This document shows, piece after piece, positions 34,181-43,100 of a DNA stretch of 64,000 bases. The position numbers and the translations under genes were made by a program. The notes under the pieces were generated by a model, which did not search any database, was not told the DNA's origin, and saw only the letters and a list, made by a program, of their open reading frames with translations. Source of the stretch: Planococcus sp. ISL-109 (GTDB lineage: Bacteria; Bacillota; Bacilli; Bacillales_A; Planococcaceae). Where the stretch lies: assembly GCF_018613655.1 (NCBI RefSeq), contig NZ_JAGGPW010000005.1, forward strand, positions 1 through 64,000. The letters are read 5' to 3'. Numbering within the stretch: position 1 is the stretch's first letter; each line of letters opens with the position of its first letter.

Positions 34181-34747
34181 TCATCTGGCTTGCTTTTCGT
34201 TCAGCGTCTCCAAGGTGGCGTTTATATAACGAAATCCTTTTTGGACTGCCGGATCTTTCAGCCATTTAAAAATGGAAAAGATCGAATACCGCTGGTGGTC
34301 CTGCTCCGCTTTGTTTTTGACAGCAGCGATAAAAGTCAGCCCTTTTCTGCCTTCTTCCATGACCGGTGCTGCGTAGGCATTTGCTTGCTCGGTCAGGTAA
34401 TCGAGAGATTCGGAATCCTGGCTGATGGCGGTCACAAAAGCCAACGACTCTTCAACTTTATTGATGGCCGCAATAAGTGAAGGCAGTTTTTCCAATAGGG
34501 CAAGCAAAGCAGCCAAGGTTTCCATGTCCAGCTGCTGAATCGCCAGCTTGCTTTCCACACCGTCGATGAAAGGCTGATCGTCCAGCAGCGTTTGCCCGAA
34601 ATCAACGACGTCTTCAAGCGAGCCGATCCCTTTTTCGAGCTCAGGCAAGCGGTGCAGTAAATTGGCGATCGATTGCTTTACTTCCGGGTCGGCCAATGCC
34701 GCTGACAAACTATCAACGGATTCTATGTGTTCATATGAACTTGTCAT
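34181..34747 (-). CDS. DUF1641 protein
   Basis: A 188-residue helical protein with the DUF1641 hallmark WLKDPAVQKGFRYINATLE near its C-terminus (about residues 162-180). The rest is Leu-rich helices with no catalytic motif. DUF1641 genes often accompany sulfide:quinone reductase or formate dehydrogenase genes in Bacillota, but the function is not established. It is the last gene of the cstB-sqr operon, 22 bp after sqr, with AAGGAGG before its ATG. Confidence 0.75.
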   Translation of the reverse strand: MTSSYEHIESVDSLSAALADPEVKQSIANLLHRLPELEKGIGSLEDVVDFGQTLLDDQPFIDGVESKLAIQQLDMETLAALLALLEKLPSLIAAINKVEESLAFVTAISQDSESLDYLTEQANAYAAPVMEEGRKGLTFIAAVKNKAEQDHQRYSIFSIFKWLKDPAVQKGFRYINATLETLNEKQAR

Positions 34748-34769
34748 GAACGGGTCCTCCTTTTTTCTG

Positions 34770-35963
34770 TTACATCGTTCCTTTTAGCATGCCGTCCCAA
34801 TACATGACTGGCAGCAAATCTTTTTTCATGACATACATGCTTCTGCGCTCTACCGCCTGGTTGAACGGCATTGATTCATCGGGGTTTTTGTCATAGTCAA
34901 ACTCGGCAAGAATCAGTTTATTGTAGCCTGTCACTAATGGGCATGAACTATAGCCGTTGTAAATAGCGGCGAGAGGCTGTTGCTTCAGCGCCGCTGCCAG
35001 GTTCTTCGCCACGACAGGTGCCTGCTTGCGGATTGCTGCGCCTGTTTTTGAAGTAGGCAGTCCGCTGCTGTCGCCTAATCCGAAAACATTTTCATAACTA
35101 TTATGCTGCAATGTATATTTATGGACGTCTACCCAGCCCGCCTCGTTCGCTAGTGGGCTTTCACGGATAAATTCAGGCGATTGCATCGGCGGCGTCACAT
35201 GCAGCATGTCGTAAGAAACGACTTCTTTCTCATGCGTATCCAAATTCTCGAATACGGCCTGTTTTTCTTCGCCTCTTACTTCGATCAAATTGGTGCGGAA
35301 GCGCGCATCGATTTTCTTTCGTTCCACGACTTTCTCCAGTGCTTCCCGGTACTTTTGCACATCGAAGATCGCCGGGTTGGCGGAACCGAAGATCACATTG
35401 GATTTATCCCGCACGCCTGTCCGGTTAAACGAATCTTCCGCAAGGTACATGATTTTTTGCGGGGCGCCTCCGCATTTCACGGGTGTGGCAGGATGTGTAA
35501 ACACCGCATTGCCGCCTTGGAACGTCCGGATGAGCTGCCATGTGTAATCCACGTGTTCATAGGAATAATTGCTGCAAACGCCGTTTTTTCCGATGGTTTC
35601 CTTTAAGCCTTTGACGCCGTCCCAATTGATTTCAATGCCCCCAGCCACCACAAGGAAATCGTAAGGGATCGTTTCATTATTGCCGAGTTTCACTAAGTTC
35701 TCTTTCGGCATGAAACGCACTACTTTCTCCTGAAGCCACTTGACTCCTTCCGGAATGACAGAAGCCATCGTGCGCTCGCTCGACTCTTTACGGGCAACCC
35801 CTGCCCCTACTAATGTCCACAACGGCTGGTAATAATGGAATTGTGCCGGATCAATGATAGTGATATGGTTTTTCAGTTCCGGAGATATTCTCAGCAGCCT
35901 CGAAGCGACAGAAATGCCGCCTGAGCCTCCGCCTACAATGACAATTTCGTTATTCGTGTTCAA
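34770..35963 (-). CDS. sqr: Sulfide:quinone oxidoreductase
   Basis: A flavoprotein of about 397 residues that oxidises H2S and passes electrons to quinone. The FAD-binding start is EIVIVGGGSGGISVASRLL. Cys residues suitable for the redox pair occur in GVCSNYSYEH (about 128) and TPVKCGGAPQK (about 160), and another in YNGYSSCPLVTGYNK near the C-terminus. The FAD contact GLGDSSGLPTSKTG lies at about 290. I chose TTG 35963, which follows GGAGGGG at good spacing; a longer frame overlaps the upstream gene. The product sulfane sulfur is expected to go to the CstB-like enzyme encoded just upstream. Confidence 0.85.
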   Translation of the reverse strand: MNTNNEIVIVGGGSGGISVASRLLRISPELKNHITIIDPAQFHYYQPLWTLVGAGVARKESSERTMASVIPEGVKWLQEKVVRFMPKENLVKLGNNETIPYDFLVVAGGIEINWDGVKGLKETIGKNGVCSNYSYEHVDYTWQLIRTFQGGNAVFTHPATPVKCGGAPQKIMYLAEDSFNRTGVRDKSNVIFGSANPAIFDVQKYREALEKVVERKKIDARFRTNLIEVRGEEKQAVFENLDTHEKEVVSYDMLHVTPPMQSPEFIRESPLANEAGWVDVHKYTLQHNSYENVFGLGDSSGLPTSKTGAAIRKQAPVVAKNLAAALKQQPLAAIYNGYSSCPLVTGYNKLILAEFDYDKNPDESMPFNQAVERRSMYVMKKDLLPVMYWDGMLKGTM

Positions 35964-36015
35964 TCTAACCCCTCCATATGATGATTTTGTCCAATATCCA
36001 TCTGGTGAATGCGGA

Positions 36016-37419
36016 TCAATTTCCGACTTCCTTGACCCATTGGGCATAGCCGCCTGTCAAATTCAGCACTTCTTCAAAACCGTTGCTCTTCAGGACAGTA
36101 ACGCCGATTGCCGACCTGACACCGGATCCGCATTGCACCGCGACCGGCTTGTCCGTTGGCACCTCTTCCAAATGTTCCATTAAAGTGCCGAGCATAATAT
36201 GCTGGGCGCCTTCAATATGGCCTTCGTTCCATTCGCTTGCACTGCGAACGTCGATAATATTCACCTTTTCATCGTCGAGCAATCGCTTGGCTTCTGCTGG
36301 TTTGATCGACGGATACGAACCGAAATCCCCTTCGGATTGCTCAATCGATTGCGCGTCCAGATAGGCAGCCAACTGGTCAATTCCTACAGATTGCAGCGCT
36401 TTTTCCACTTCTGCTATTTCTGTGGAGCCGGTGATCAAGCTAAGCGGGCGGTTATAGTCCACAAGCCATCCGGCCCAATTGGTGAAAGAAGAATTAAACG
36501 GAATATTGATGGTGCCAGGGATATGCTTTTCGGCAAACATATCAGCCGTTCGAGTATCAATCACCTGAACCCCTTTTTCAATCAGGGCTTCCATTTCCGA
36601 CAGGGACTTCAGTTTTTTGACTGGCGGCAGCTCTTTAACCAGCTGTTGCCCCACTTTATTGACGTGCTTCATTACCGCAAAATAAGTCGGCGGTTCGGGC
36701 TGTCCGGCCAGCAGTTCTTTCGAGAAGTCGTTTTCATCCTCGAATTGCAACGCCCAGTTATACTTTTTTTCATAACCGACTGTTGAAGAAGGAACGGCTC
36801 CCAAAGCTTTGCCGCAAGCGCTTCCTGCTCCGTGCCCAGGCCATAGCTGCAAATGATCCGGAAGTTGCTTGAATTTTTTTAAGGACTCAAACATTTGTTT
36901 CGCGCCAACCGCTGCAGTGCCTTCCATTTTCGCGGCCTTCTCCAATAAATCCGGCCGCCCCACATCTCCGACAAAAACAAAATCGCCTGTGAAGATGCCC
37001 ATCGGTTCGTCCGCCGGTATGCCGCCGTCAATCAATGTGAAGGAGATGCTTTCCGGTGTATGGCCCGGCGTATGCAGCACGGTAAATATTAAATTGCCGA
37101 CTTTGATTTGATCCCCGTCTTTCACTAGCTGATGCGGAGTGTTTTCCAAGTTTTGATATTTCCATTCGGCCGAGCCCTCGTCTGACAGATACATCTTAGC
37201 GCCTTCTTGTGCGGCGAGTTCTCTGGATCCTGTCACAAAATCGGCATGGATATGGGTTTCTAGTGAACCGATGATCTTCAACCCTTCCCGGTTTGCAGCA
37301 TCCACGTATTGGGCAATGTCTCTCGCCGGATCGATAATCACCGCTTCGTTGGATTGCTGGCAACCCACCATATATGAAGCTTGAGCTAAATTGGAATCAT
37401 AAAAATATTTCAGTAACAT
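36016..37419 (-). CDS. cstB: CstB-like persulfide dioxygenase-rhodanese fusion
   Basis: A 467-residue fusion. Residues about 1-240 are a metallo-beta-lactamase-fold dioxygenase with the iron ligands THIHADF, LHTPGHTPESISF and WPGHGAGSACGK. Residues about 265-355 are a rhodanese domain lacking its Cys, and residues about 370-465 are an active-looking rhodanese with QCGSGVRSA. This is the layout of staphylococcal CstB, which oxidises persulfides to thiosulfate and sulfite. The ATG follows GGGAGGG. It is the first gene of the operon with sqr and DUF1641. No CsoR/CstR-type repressor is nearby; an NreC-like palindrome lies about 90 bp upstream instead. Confidence 0.9.
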   Translation of the reverse strand: MLLKYFYDSNLAQASYMVGCQQSNEAVIIDPARDIAQYVDAANREGLKIIGSLETHIHADFVTGSRELAAQEGAKMYLSDEGSAEWKYQNLENTPHQLVKDGDQIKVGNLIFTVLHTPGHTPESISFTLIDGGIPADEPMGIFTGDFVFVGDVGRPDLLEKAAKMEGTAAVGAKQMFESLKKFKQLPDHLQLWPGHGAGSACGKALGAVPSSTVGYEKKYNWALQFEDENDFSKELLAGQPEPPTYFAVMKHVNKVGQQLVKELPPVKKLKSLSEMEALIEKGVQVIDTRTADMFAEKHIPGTINIPFNSSFTNWAGWLVDYNRPLSLITGSTEIAEVEKALQSVGIDQLAAYLDAQSIEQSEGDFGSYPSIKPAEAKRLLDDEKVNIIDVRSASEWNEGHIEGAQHIMLGTLMEHLEEVPTDKPVAVQCGSGVRSAIGVTVLKSNGFEEVLNLTGGYAQWVKEVGN

Positions 37420-37509
37420 CTAAAACCCTCCCTATTCTGTTAATAAAATCGCCGTTTCAGCAGCCTTGCTGGTTCCACTCAACCCTAACGTGAAACTATC
37501 CACCGTTCT

Positions 37510-37527
37510 ATAGGGTGATTCCCCTAT
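37510..37527. promoter_or_regulatory. NreC-like palindrome upstream of cstB
   Basis: ATAGGGTGATTCCCCTAT: the same ATAGGG-N6-CCCTAT layout as at 32357-32374. It lies between the cydS-like stop and cstB, about 90 bp from the cstB start. No clear -35/-10 pair was found next to it, which would fit a promoter that depends on an activator. Confidence 0.6.
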
Positions 37528-37632
37528 CTATTTTTTGACAATAGGAGAATCAATCAGCGATACCCAAAAACCGACGGCAATCGCCAGAATGATCACCAGA
37601 AACGGGGCATAGAAAATGAAAAAACCACTCAT
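37528..37632 (-). CDS. cydS: CydS-like small subunit of cytochrome bd oxidase (orphan)
   Basis: A 34-residue single-span peptide with AAAGGAGG before its ATG. Its pattern FFIFYAP...FWVSLID closely parallels the CydS subunit seen in the Geobacillus cytochrome bd structure, which I recall as having FLIMYAP...FWVGLKD in the same register. CydS stabilises the CydAB oxidase and is normally encoded just after cydB. Here the upstream sequence is only a 29-codon gene end, fused to transposase DNA, so no cydAB partner is present in the window. It may act with oxidase genes elsewhere or be a leftover. Confidence 0.65.
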   Translation of the reverse strand: MSGFFIFYAPFLVIILAIAVGFWVSLIDSPIVKK

Positions 37633-37647
37633 GCTTGTGGGCCTCCT

Positions 37648-37737
37648 TTAGGCGTGGTAATCCGATTTCCCTTTGACATAATCCTTGTCGAACAGGAACA
37701 GGCGGAACAACAGATACAAGGACGGCAAAAGCAGTTG
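37648..37737 (-). pseudogene. 3' stub of the gene formerly upstream of cydS
   Basis: A 29-codon frame, hydrophobic then charged (LLLPSLYLLFRLFLF, ending KGKSDYHA), ends 15 bases before the CydS-like start. Position suggests the end of cydB, but the residues alone do not prove it. It begins exactly where TnpB similarity stops. Confidence 0.5.
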
Positions 37738-38146
37738 GCCACACGGACCCAGCCCAGTTTCGGCAACTTGACCTTCTGTCCATCAAGCGCGATATTGCCG
37801 TTCGTGAACTTGGTGGTATAGGACTGGATCGGATTCTTTTTCGACTTGAAGCGCGGCTGGTGGTTTTGCTTGTTCCACAATCGCTTGGACCCCTCATCCA
37901 GATGACGGAGGGCAGACTGCAAGGCGATACTGTCGACTTCCCTCAGCCAAAGCAGCTCTTTCTTCAGTTGAGTGAGCTGTGCAGAACAGTGGAGGTAGCC
38001 TAAGCCTTTCCGGTCTCTTCAAAAGTGGTATTCCTGTAATCCAGAAAGTGATTGAACACAAAGCGGCTACAGCCGATCGTTTTGGCGATGAGCACTTGCT
38101 GTTTCTTGTTGGGATAGAGTCGAAACCTGTAGGCTTTGTGGACCAT
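37738..38146 (-). pseudogene. tnpB: IS605-family TnpB fragment
   Basis: From ATG 38146 (AAGGAGGTGA upstream) the frame reads VHKAYRFRLYPNKKQQVLI, the standard TnpB start. A one-base loss after ETGK shifts the frame; the next frame reads LGYLHCSAQLTQLKKELLW, SALRHLDEG and FTNGNIALDGQKVKLPKLG. Similarity ends at WVRVA (about 37740), so only about the first third of TnpB remains. The rest of the gene, including all nuclease motifs and the guide-RNA end, is gone. Confidence 0.85.
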
Positions 38147-38217
38147 CACGATGGGTCACCTCCTTACAAGCACCACACCCGGAACAGATGTTCTTTTAAC
38201 CGTGAAAACGAAAAAAA

Positions 38218-38268
38218 AGCGATTCATCCCCCACCTACCCAATGCATTGAAGCAGGGGTCTTCTCGCT
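38218..38268. repeat. IS605-type terminal hairpin
   Basis: AGCGA ... TCGCT outer arms with an inner CCCC ... GGGG pairing and the text ATTCATCCCCCACC. This resembles the subterminal hairpins of IS200/IS605 elements carrying tnpB. A diverged copy follows at 38362-38409. Confidence 0.5.
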
Positions 38269-38341
38269 AGTGATGATAAAAATTGCAGGATGACGGAGTC
38301 ATGGCGATGCATTTTATCCATTAGCAAAAGAAGGAGAATAT

Positions 38342-38380
38342 ATGAAGAAAGAACCCAAAAAGGATCTACTCCCCACCTAA
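38342..38380 (+). other. Twelve-codon open frame running into an IS605-like end
   Basis: GAAGGAGAATAT precedes ATG 38342; the frame reads MKKEPKKDLLPT and stops inside the second IS605-like end. It looks like the first codons of a gene cut off by the element rather than a real peptide gene. Confidence 0.3.
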
Positions 38381-38409
38381 GCTCTAAGCAGGGCTAGAGA
38401 AATCCCGCT
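38362..38409. repeat. Second, diverged IS605-like end
   Basis: Shares TCCCC-ACCTA, AAGCAGGG and the closing CGCT with the hairpin at 38218-38268, in the same orientation. Confidence 0.4.
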
Positions 38410-38414
38410 AAATT

Positions 38415-38458
38415 AAAAAAGGCCCAATCCATTTTGTTGAATGGACTTGGCTTTTTTT
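38415..38458. terminator. Bidirectional terminator-like hairpin
   Basis: Imperfect stem AAAAAAGGCCCAATCCATT with AATGGACTTGGCTTTTTTT, T-rich on both sides. Confidence 0.65.
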
Positions 38459-38470
38459 CGCACCCGAATT

Positions 38471-38730
38471 TTAGTGATGATGCTCCGACACCCCTTCACC
38501 AGGTACCGGACCTTCTTTCAGACTCTCAACCTCTAACGCCGTAATTATCATAACGGTAATCGGCGGGTATTGCCCCCGAGTATTAATCGCTATATATTGT
38601 CGCCAGGGAAATATTGAACACGTCTCCCGGCGCCGCTCCGAACAGCAGGAATGCGGGAACCGCCAACAATAGGACAACGGATGTTCAAATCACTCAGCAG
38701 CTGTCCTTTCCTATTCACATTGGCTTCCAT
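38471..38730 (-). pseudogene. Decayed small membrane-protein gene
   Basis: From ATG 38730 (MEANVNRKGQLLSDL), through a second frame with a membrane span (VLLLAVPAFLLFGAAPGD) to a third ending GPVPGEGVSEHHH, the pieces look like one small membrane protein broken by two frameshifts. The family is unknown and the call is weak. In 38731-39276 nothing else was seen apart from the ribosome site of the next gene. Confidence 0.3.
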
Positions 38731-39276
38731 GTTATTTTTCTTGAAACTACAAGGATTCGAAATCATTATTTATAATTGCCCACTAAAACTTATCTAAAAG
38801 GAATCTGTATATTGGAACATTATCAATAGAACCGAGTTGAGTATATGGGACTATATAATACCCCTCACTACTGCCCCTATAATACTCTTTGACAGTAAAA
38901 ATGATTAATTAAAAGGAATCATTTCCCATTTTTAATCCAAATGACACAGAAAACAGACCGAAATTCCATCAAAAAGGCAAAACGATGCTTTTTTGTTCCA
39001 CATTCCGCCTGGATTACCGCCACCAAATACCCGAGCGACTCCTCCATCCATATCCATAGGCGCCCTTCCACTGAAGGCCAGTGCATGTGGAAGTGAGAGT
39101 TTGCTCCATTTTCAATTCACCCGTCAACCCCCGTTTCAAGCGATCATTTCACAAAAAAATTCTAAAACTATTTCAGAATGATTAAAAAACTACAGCAAGG
39201 TCAATGCATGCACTTGGCTTTCCACCTGGATACCGTTTGTGGAACTGAAATTCAGAAACAAGGCAAGGAGGGCTCA

Positions 39277-41331
39277 ATGTTGGAGAACGAGAAAAAACAA
39301 GTGCAGGAATTAATGAACACCGTGGACGAGTTGTTGATCGTCATCGATGAAAACGGCATTATCCAACGAGTCAACCAAGCTTGGATTGATTTTTGTGTGA
39401 TCAACGAAGTCCAGCAATCCTTATGGCAGTCCGGAAGCAATTACTTCGAGGACATGGAAGCTCGTGGAAAACAACAAGAAGTGCTCGCCATCCAACAAGT
39501 GCTGGCAAACGAAATCCATGAGCATAAACAGATGTACCCTTTTCACCTGAGCAGCGGCGCGACGCAGTGGATGCAGGTGAAGGTCAGGCGGATCCAATTG
39601 ACTTCGGACTTTTCGTATGGCGCCATCATCTACCATAAGGCCACGCCGCACCATTCCACACAGGAGATCACGGCAGAAGTTGTACTCGAGAGCATGACCG
39701 ACGGATTTATTTTGTTGAGCGATGAATTCCAAATCATCTACATGAATGAAATCGGCGGGAAGCTGTTGAACTGCACACGAAAAGACATCGTCGGATCGCA
39801 ACTTGCGCAGTGGTTTCCTGAAGAATCCAATCCGTCCTTTCATACCGCTTTTAAGCGGGCGTTGAGCGAGCAGACGGTCGTGGAACTGGTCGATTACTAT
39901 ACCGGAATGGACACCTGGTACCAAGTGAAGGCGTGCCCGTTGAAAAAAGGCGGCTTGGCCTTGTACTTCCAAGACATCAGCGAAAAGAAAAAAACCGAAG
40001 CCCAGCTGATGGAATACGCCAATTATGATTACTTGACCGGACTTCCGAATCGGCGGTCCCTCGTTCAAACGATGCAATCCCAAATCGAGCAAAATATCGC
40101 GTTTTCGGTATTCCATATCCATATCGATAACTTGAACTTCATCAACGCTGTGCACAGCCATCATGCCGGCGAAACGATCATGATCAAAATCGCCCAACAG
40201 CTGAAAGCGCTCGCCAGTGACACATGCCACGTCGGCCGTTTGGACGGCAACGAGTTCATCATTGTTCGGAAACCCCAAAAAGGTGAAAACTTGGAAGTGT
40301 GCGCGGAACAGATTGAAGATATTTTCTACATGCCGATTACGCTGGATACGGCCCATAAAGTAAGCGTCAGTGCCAGCATCGGCATTGCCTGTTATCCTTT
40401 TGACGCCAAAATCTTGGAAGAACTGCTCTCCTATGCGGAAATCGCCATGTGCGAAGCGAAAAACCTGCGCGGCTCTTGCTATACTTTTTTCCTCCCCAAC
40501 ATGAAAATGGAGCGTAATCGCAATTCGGTCATCGAAAAAGGGCTCCGTGGAGATCTACAGGAAAGCGGCTTTTACTATGCGTTGCAGCCTCAAATAGACG
40601 GGGCAACGGGAGAAATCGTCGGCGCGGAAGTGTTGTCGCGCTGGGCGCACCCGGAATTCGGTGAGTTGTCGCCGCTGGAGTTTATAGAAGTCGCCGAAGA
40701 AACGGAGAACATCGTGCCGCTGATGATCCATTTGACGCGGGAAGTGCTGACTCAGATCAAAGATTGGGAACAGCGCTTTGGGTGGAATGTGCGGACAGCG
40801 ATCAATATGACCCCATCACTTATCAGCAACAGCAAGTTCTTCGATGATTTTTTCGCGTTGCTTGATTTTTACGGAGTTCATCCGAGCTTGATTGAAATCG
40901 AAATCACCGAGCAAGCCGAACTGACCTATTCACCTAAGACACTGAAAAATTTGCTGATCTGCAAGAACAAAGGGATGTCGATCGCCATCGACGATTTCGG
41001 CACCGGCTTTTCGATGATTTCCTATTTGACCAATTTCCCGATCAATAAAATTAAAATCGACCGCTCCTTTATCCAGAAGATTGGCCAGGATGCGAAATCT
41101 GAAGCTGTGTTGAAATCGCTGATCAACTTGGCCACCAGCATTGAATGCGAACTCGTGGCCGAAGGGGTGGAAAAGCCTGAGGAAGCTGAATTCCTCAAGG
41201 CGAACGGCTGCAACATTTACCAAGGATACCTTTACGACAGACCGATGAAAGTCGCCGATTTTGAAGCGAAATATCTGCACGGTGCAGAAAGCCGGTTCTC
41301 TAGCACCTCCCGTTCTACCCGCTCCTACTGA
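39277..41331 (+). CDS. PAS-PAS-GGDEF-EAL protein, probable c-di-GMP phosphodiesterase
   Basis: About 684 residues from ATG 39277, which has AAGGAGGG upstream. Two PAS domains (about 10-110 and 125-235) are followed by a GGDEF domain (about 245-405) and an EAL domain (about 425-665). The cyclase signature is DGNEF, with the catalytic Asp/Glu replaced by Asn, so synthesis of c-di-GMP is unlikely. The EAL side is kept: EVL at the signature, EITEQAE, IDDFGTGFSMISYL, KIDRSFI and EGVE. Expected activity is therefore hydrolysis of c-di-GMP, tuned by PAS signals. No membrane span is present. A cyclase gene follows 51 bp later. Confidence 0.85.
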   Translation: MLENEKKQVQELMNTVDELLIVIDENGIIQRVNQAWIDFCVINEVQQSLWQSGSNYFEDMEARGKQQEVLAIQQVLANEIHEHKQMYPFHLSSGATQWMQVKVRRIQLTSDFSYGAIIYHKATPHHSTQEITAEVVLESMTDGFILLSDEFQIIYMNEIGGKLLNCTRKDIVGSQLAQWFPEESNPSFHTAFKRALSEQTVVELVDYYTGMDTWYQVKACPLKKGGLALYFQDISEKKKTEAQLMEYANYDYLTGLPNRRSLVQTMQSQIEQNIAFSVFHIHIDNLNFINAVHSHHAGETIMIKIAQQLKALASDTCHVGRLDGNEFIIVRKPQKGENLEVCAEQIEDIFYMPITLDTAHKVSVSASIGIACYPFDAKILEELLSYAEIAMCEAKNLRGSCYTFFLPNMKMERNRNSVIEKGLRGDLQESGFYYALQPQIDGATGEIVGAEVLSRWAHPEFGELSPLEFIEVAEETENIVPLMIHLTREVLTQIKDWEQRFGWNVRTAINMTPSLISNSKFFDDFFALLDFYGVHPSLIEIEITEQAELTYSPKTLKNLLICKNKGMSIAIDDFGTGFSMISYLTNFPINKIKIDRSFIQKIGQDAKSEAVLKSLINLATSIECELVAEGVEKPEEAEFLKANGCNIYQGYLYDRPMKVADFEAKYLHGAESRFSSTSRSTRSY

Positions 41332-41382
41332 AATTGCTATGTTATCCGTTAACCACATTTACCCAAGAGAGGAAATGGACAC

Positions 41383-43053
41383 GTGAATAATACAAGCACA
41401 CTCCCTTTAGATTTAGTATTGATGGAAGCCATTAAAGATATGATACTTATCGTGAGTGTCGGGGAAAACACCGTGTTTACCTACCAATTTTTTAATCAGG
41501 CCGCATTGAAAAAAACGCACCTGACTCAAGATGACCTGGGAAAAACCTTCAGCGAAACCCACAATCCGCATGCCGCCAAGCTTTTGAATGAGCAGTACAA
41601 GCAAGTGTTGCTGACACAAGAAGCCACTACCTATAAGGATCTGCACACCACGCCTTCGGGGGAGCCTTATTATTCGGAAACTACGTTGACGCCGCTGTTC
41701 GGCGAGGACGGCAACTGCAATTTCATCATCGCCCTGACCACTGACATCACCAACGAGCGACTGGCCAGAGAAGCCAGCAATGAAGCATGGGAACAGCTGA
41801 AAAAAAGCCGCTCGCGCTACCGCTCCTTGTATGACAACAACGCGGACGCCATTTTCTCGCTGGATTTGAACGGGCGGATTTTGGCCGGCAATTCCGTCGT
41901 CGAGCAGTTGACCGGATACCGGCTCGCCGACTTGGTCGACCAGGGGCTGAGCGAGCATATCCTGTCGAAAGACTGCGAATTGGTGAGGGTCTATTTCCAA
42001 TTGGCTCTTGAAGGGGTTTCACATGATTTTCGGACCAAGTTCATCGGGGCGTCCGGAAAACCGTTCGGCATCCTGATCCACTTCGCTCCCGTAGAAGTCA
42101 AAAACGAGATCGTCGGCGTCTATGCCACGCTGAGGGATATGCGGGAACTTGACCAGATGATCGCCCAGTATGTCGAAAGTGAAAACCGCTTCCGGATCAT
42201 TGCGGAAAACGCTCATGACGTCATCGTTTTGATGGACCATCAAGGCGAGCCGCTGTACGTCTCCCCTTCGAGCAAGCGGGTGTATGGCGTGGACCCCGAA
42301 GAGTATATGGGGACGCCGCCTTTTGATGCGGTCCACCCCGACAATGTACCGGAGCTTAAGAAGGCCTTTTCGATGGCCATTGAAGAAGCCAAAACGTATA
42401 TTTTGGAAGTGCAACTGAAACACAAAACGAAAGGCTGGATCTGGACCGAAATACAAGGCACGCCGGTGTTTGATGACCAAGGCCAGTTTGTCCATATGCT
42501 GACGATCACACAAGATATCACTTTGTACAAAGAAAAGGAAAACCAATTGCACCATTACGCGTACCACGATTCGCTGACAGGCTTATCCAACCGGCGTTTT
42601 TTGAAAGACCGGATCTTGGAAGAACTATGCAGCCCCCAAGACGAAAACGATATGTTGGCGGTCATTATGCTCGACATCGATCACTTTAAAACAATCAACG
42701 ACGAGTTCGGGCACGAAACTGGTGATGCGGTCATCGCAGAGTTCGGGAAACGGCTGCAGGCAAGCATTCAGAGCCACGATGTAGCGGCCAGGCTCGGCGG
42801 TGATGAGTTTGTGCTGCTGTTGCCGGAAGTGAAAACGGTAGAGCAAGCCGTGTCCATCGCACAATCCGTCAAACTCGCGATGAATATGCCTTGGGACTTG
42901 GAAGACGGCCCTGTCAACATCACCGCCAGCATGGGCATCGCGCTGATCAAAAAGGCCGGCGCGACCGTTTCGTCCGTCTTGAAGAATGCCGATTTGGCGA
43001 TGTATGAATCCAAGCAAGCCGGCCGCAACACCTACCGGATTTCCCGTTTTTAA
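41383..43053 (+). CDS. Triple-PAS diguanylate cyclase
   Basis: A 556-residue protein starting at GTG 41383. Three PAS-type sensor regions (about 10-120, 145-255, 262-380) precede a GGDEF domain (about 385-556) that begins YHDSLTGLSNRRF and has an intact RLGGDEFVLL active site. The product-inhibition RxxD site is QSHD here, so feedback control is probably lost. It should make c-di-GMP in the cytosol. It sits directly after the phosphodiesterase-type gene, so the pair may set local c-di-GMP levels. Confidence 0.9.
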   Translation: MNNTSTLPLDLVLMEAIKDMILIVSVGENTVFTYQFFNQAALKKTHLTQDDLGKTFSETHNPHAAKLLNEQYKQVLLTQEATTYKDLHTTPSGEPYYSETTLTPLFGEDGNCNFIIALTTDITNERLAREASNEAWEQLKKSRSRYRSLYDNNADAIFSLDLNGRILAGNSVVEQLTGYRLADLVDQGLSEHILSKDCELVRVYFQLALEGVSHDFRTKFIGASGKPFGILIHFAPVEVKNEIVGVYATLRDMRELDQMIAQYVESENRFRIIAENAHDVIVLMDHQGEPLYVSPSSKRVYGVDPEEYMGTPPFDAVHPDNVPELKKAFSMAIEEAKTYILEVQLKHKTKGWIWTEIQGTPVFDDQGQFVHMLTITQDITLYKEKENQLHHYAYHDSLTGLSNRRFLKDRILEELCSPQDENDMLAVIMLDIDHFKTINDEFGHETGDAVIAEFGKRLQASIQSHDVAARLGGDEFVLLLPEVKTVEQAVSIAQSVKLAMNMPWDLEDGPVNITASMGIALIKKAGATVSSVLKNADLAMYESKQAGRNTYRISRF

Positions 43054-43060
43054 GCAGGTA

Positions 43061-43100
43061 AAAAGAGGCCGAACTGAGAAAATCAGTTCGGCCTCTTCTA
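43061..43100. terminator. Bidirectional terminator between convergent genes
   Basis: Perfect 14-bp stem AGAGGCCGAACTGA with TCAGTTCGGCCTCT, T-rich on both sides, shared by the cyclase and the acetyltransferase genes. Confidence 0.85.

Noticed and set aside
37550-37897. 115-codon frame across the scar
   Set aside because: It crosses three different remnants out of frame; the TnpB, stub and CydS-like frames explain the DNA better.
39421-40356. 311-codon minus-strand frame
   Set aside because: Opposite the PAS-GGDEF-EAL gene and without any domain-like sequence.
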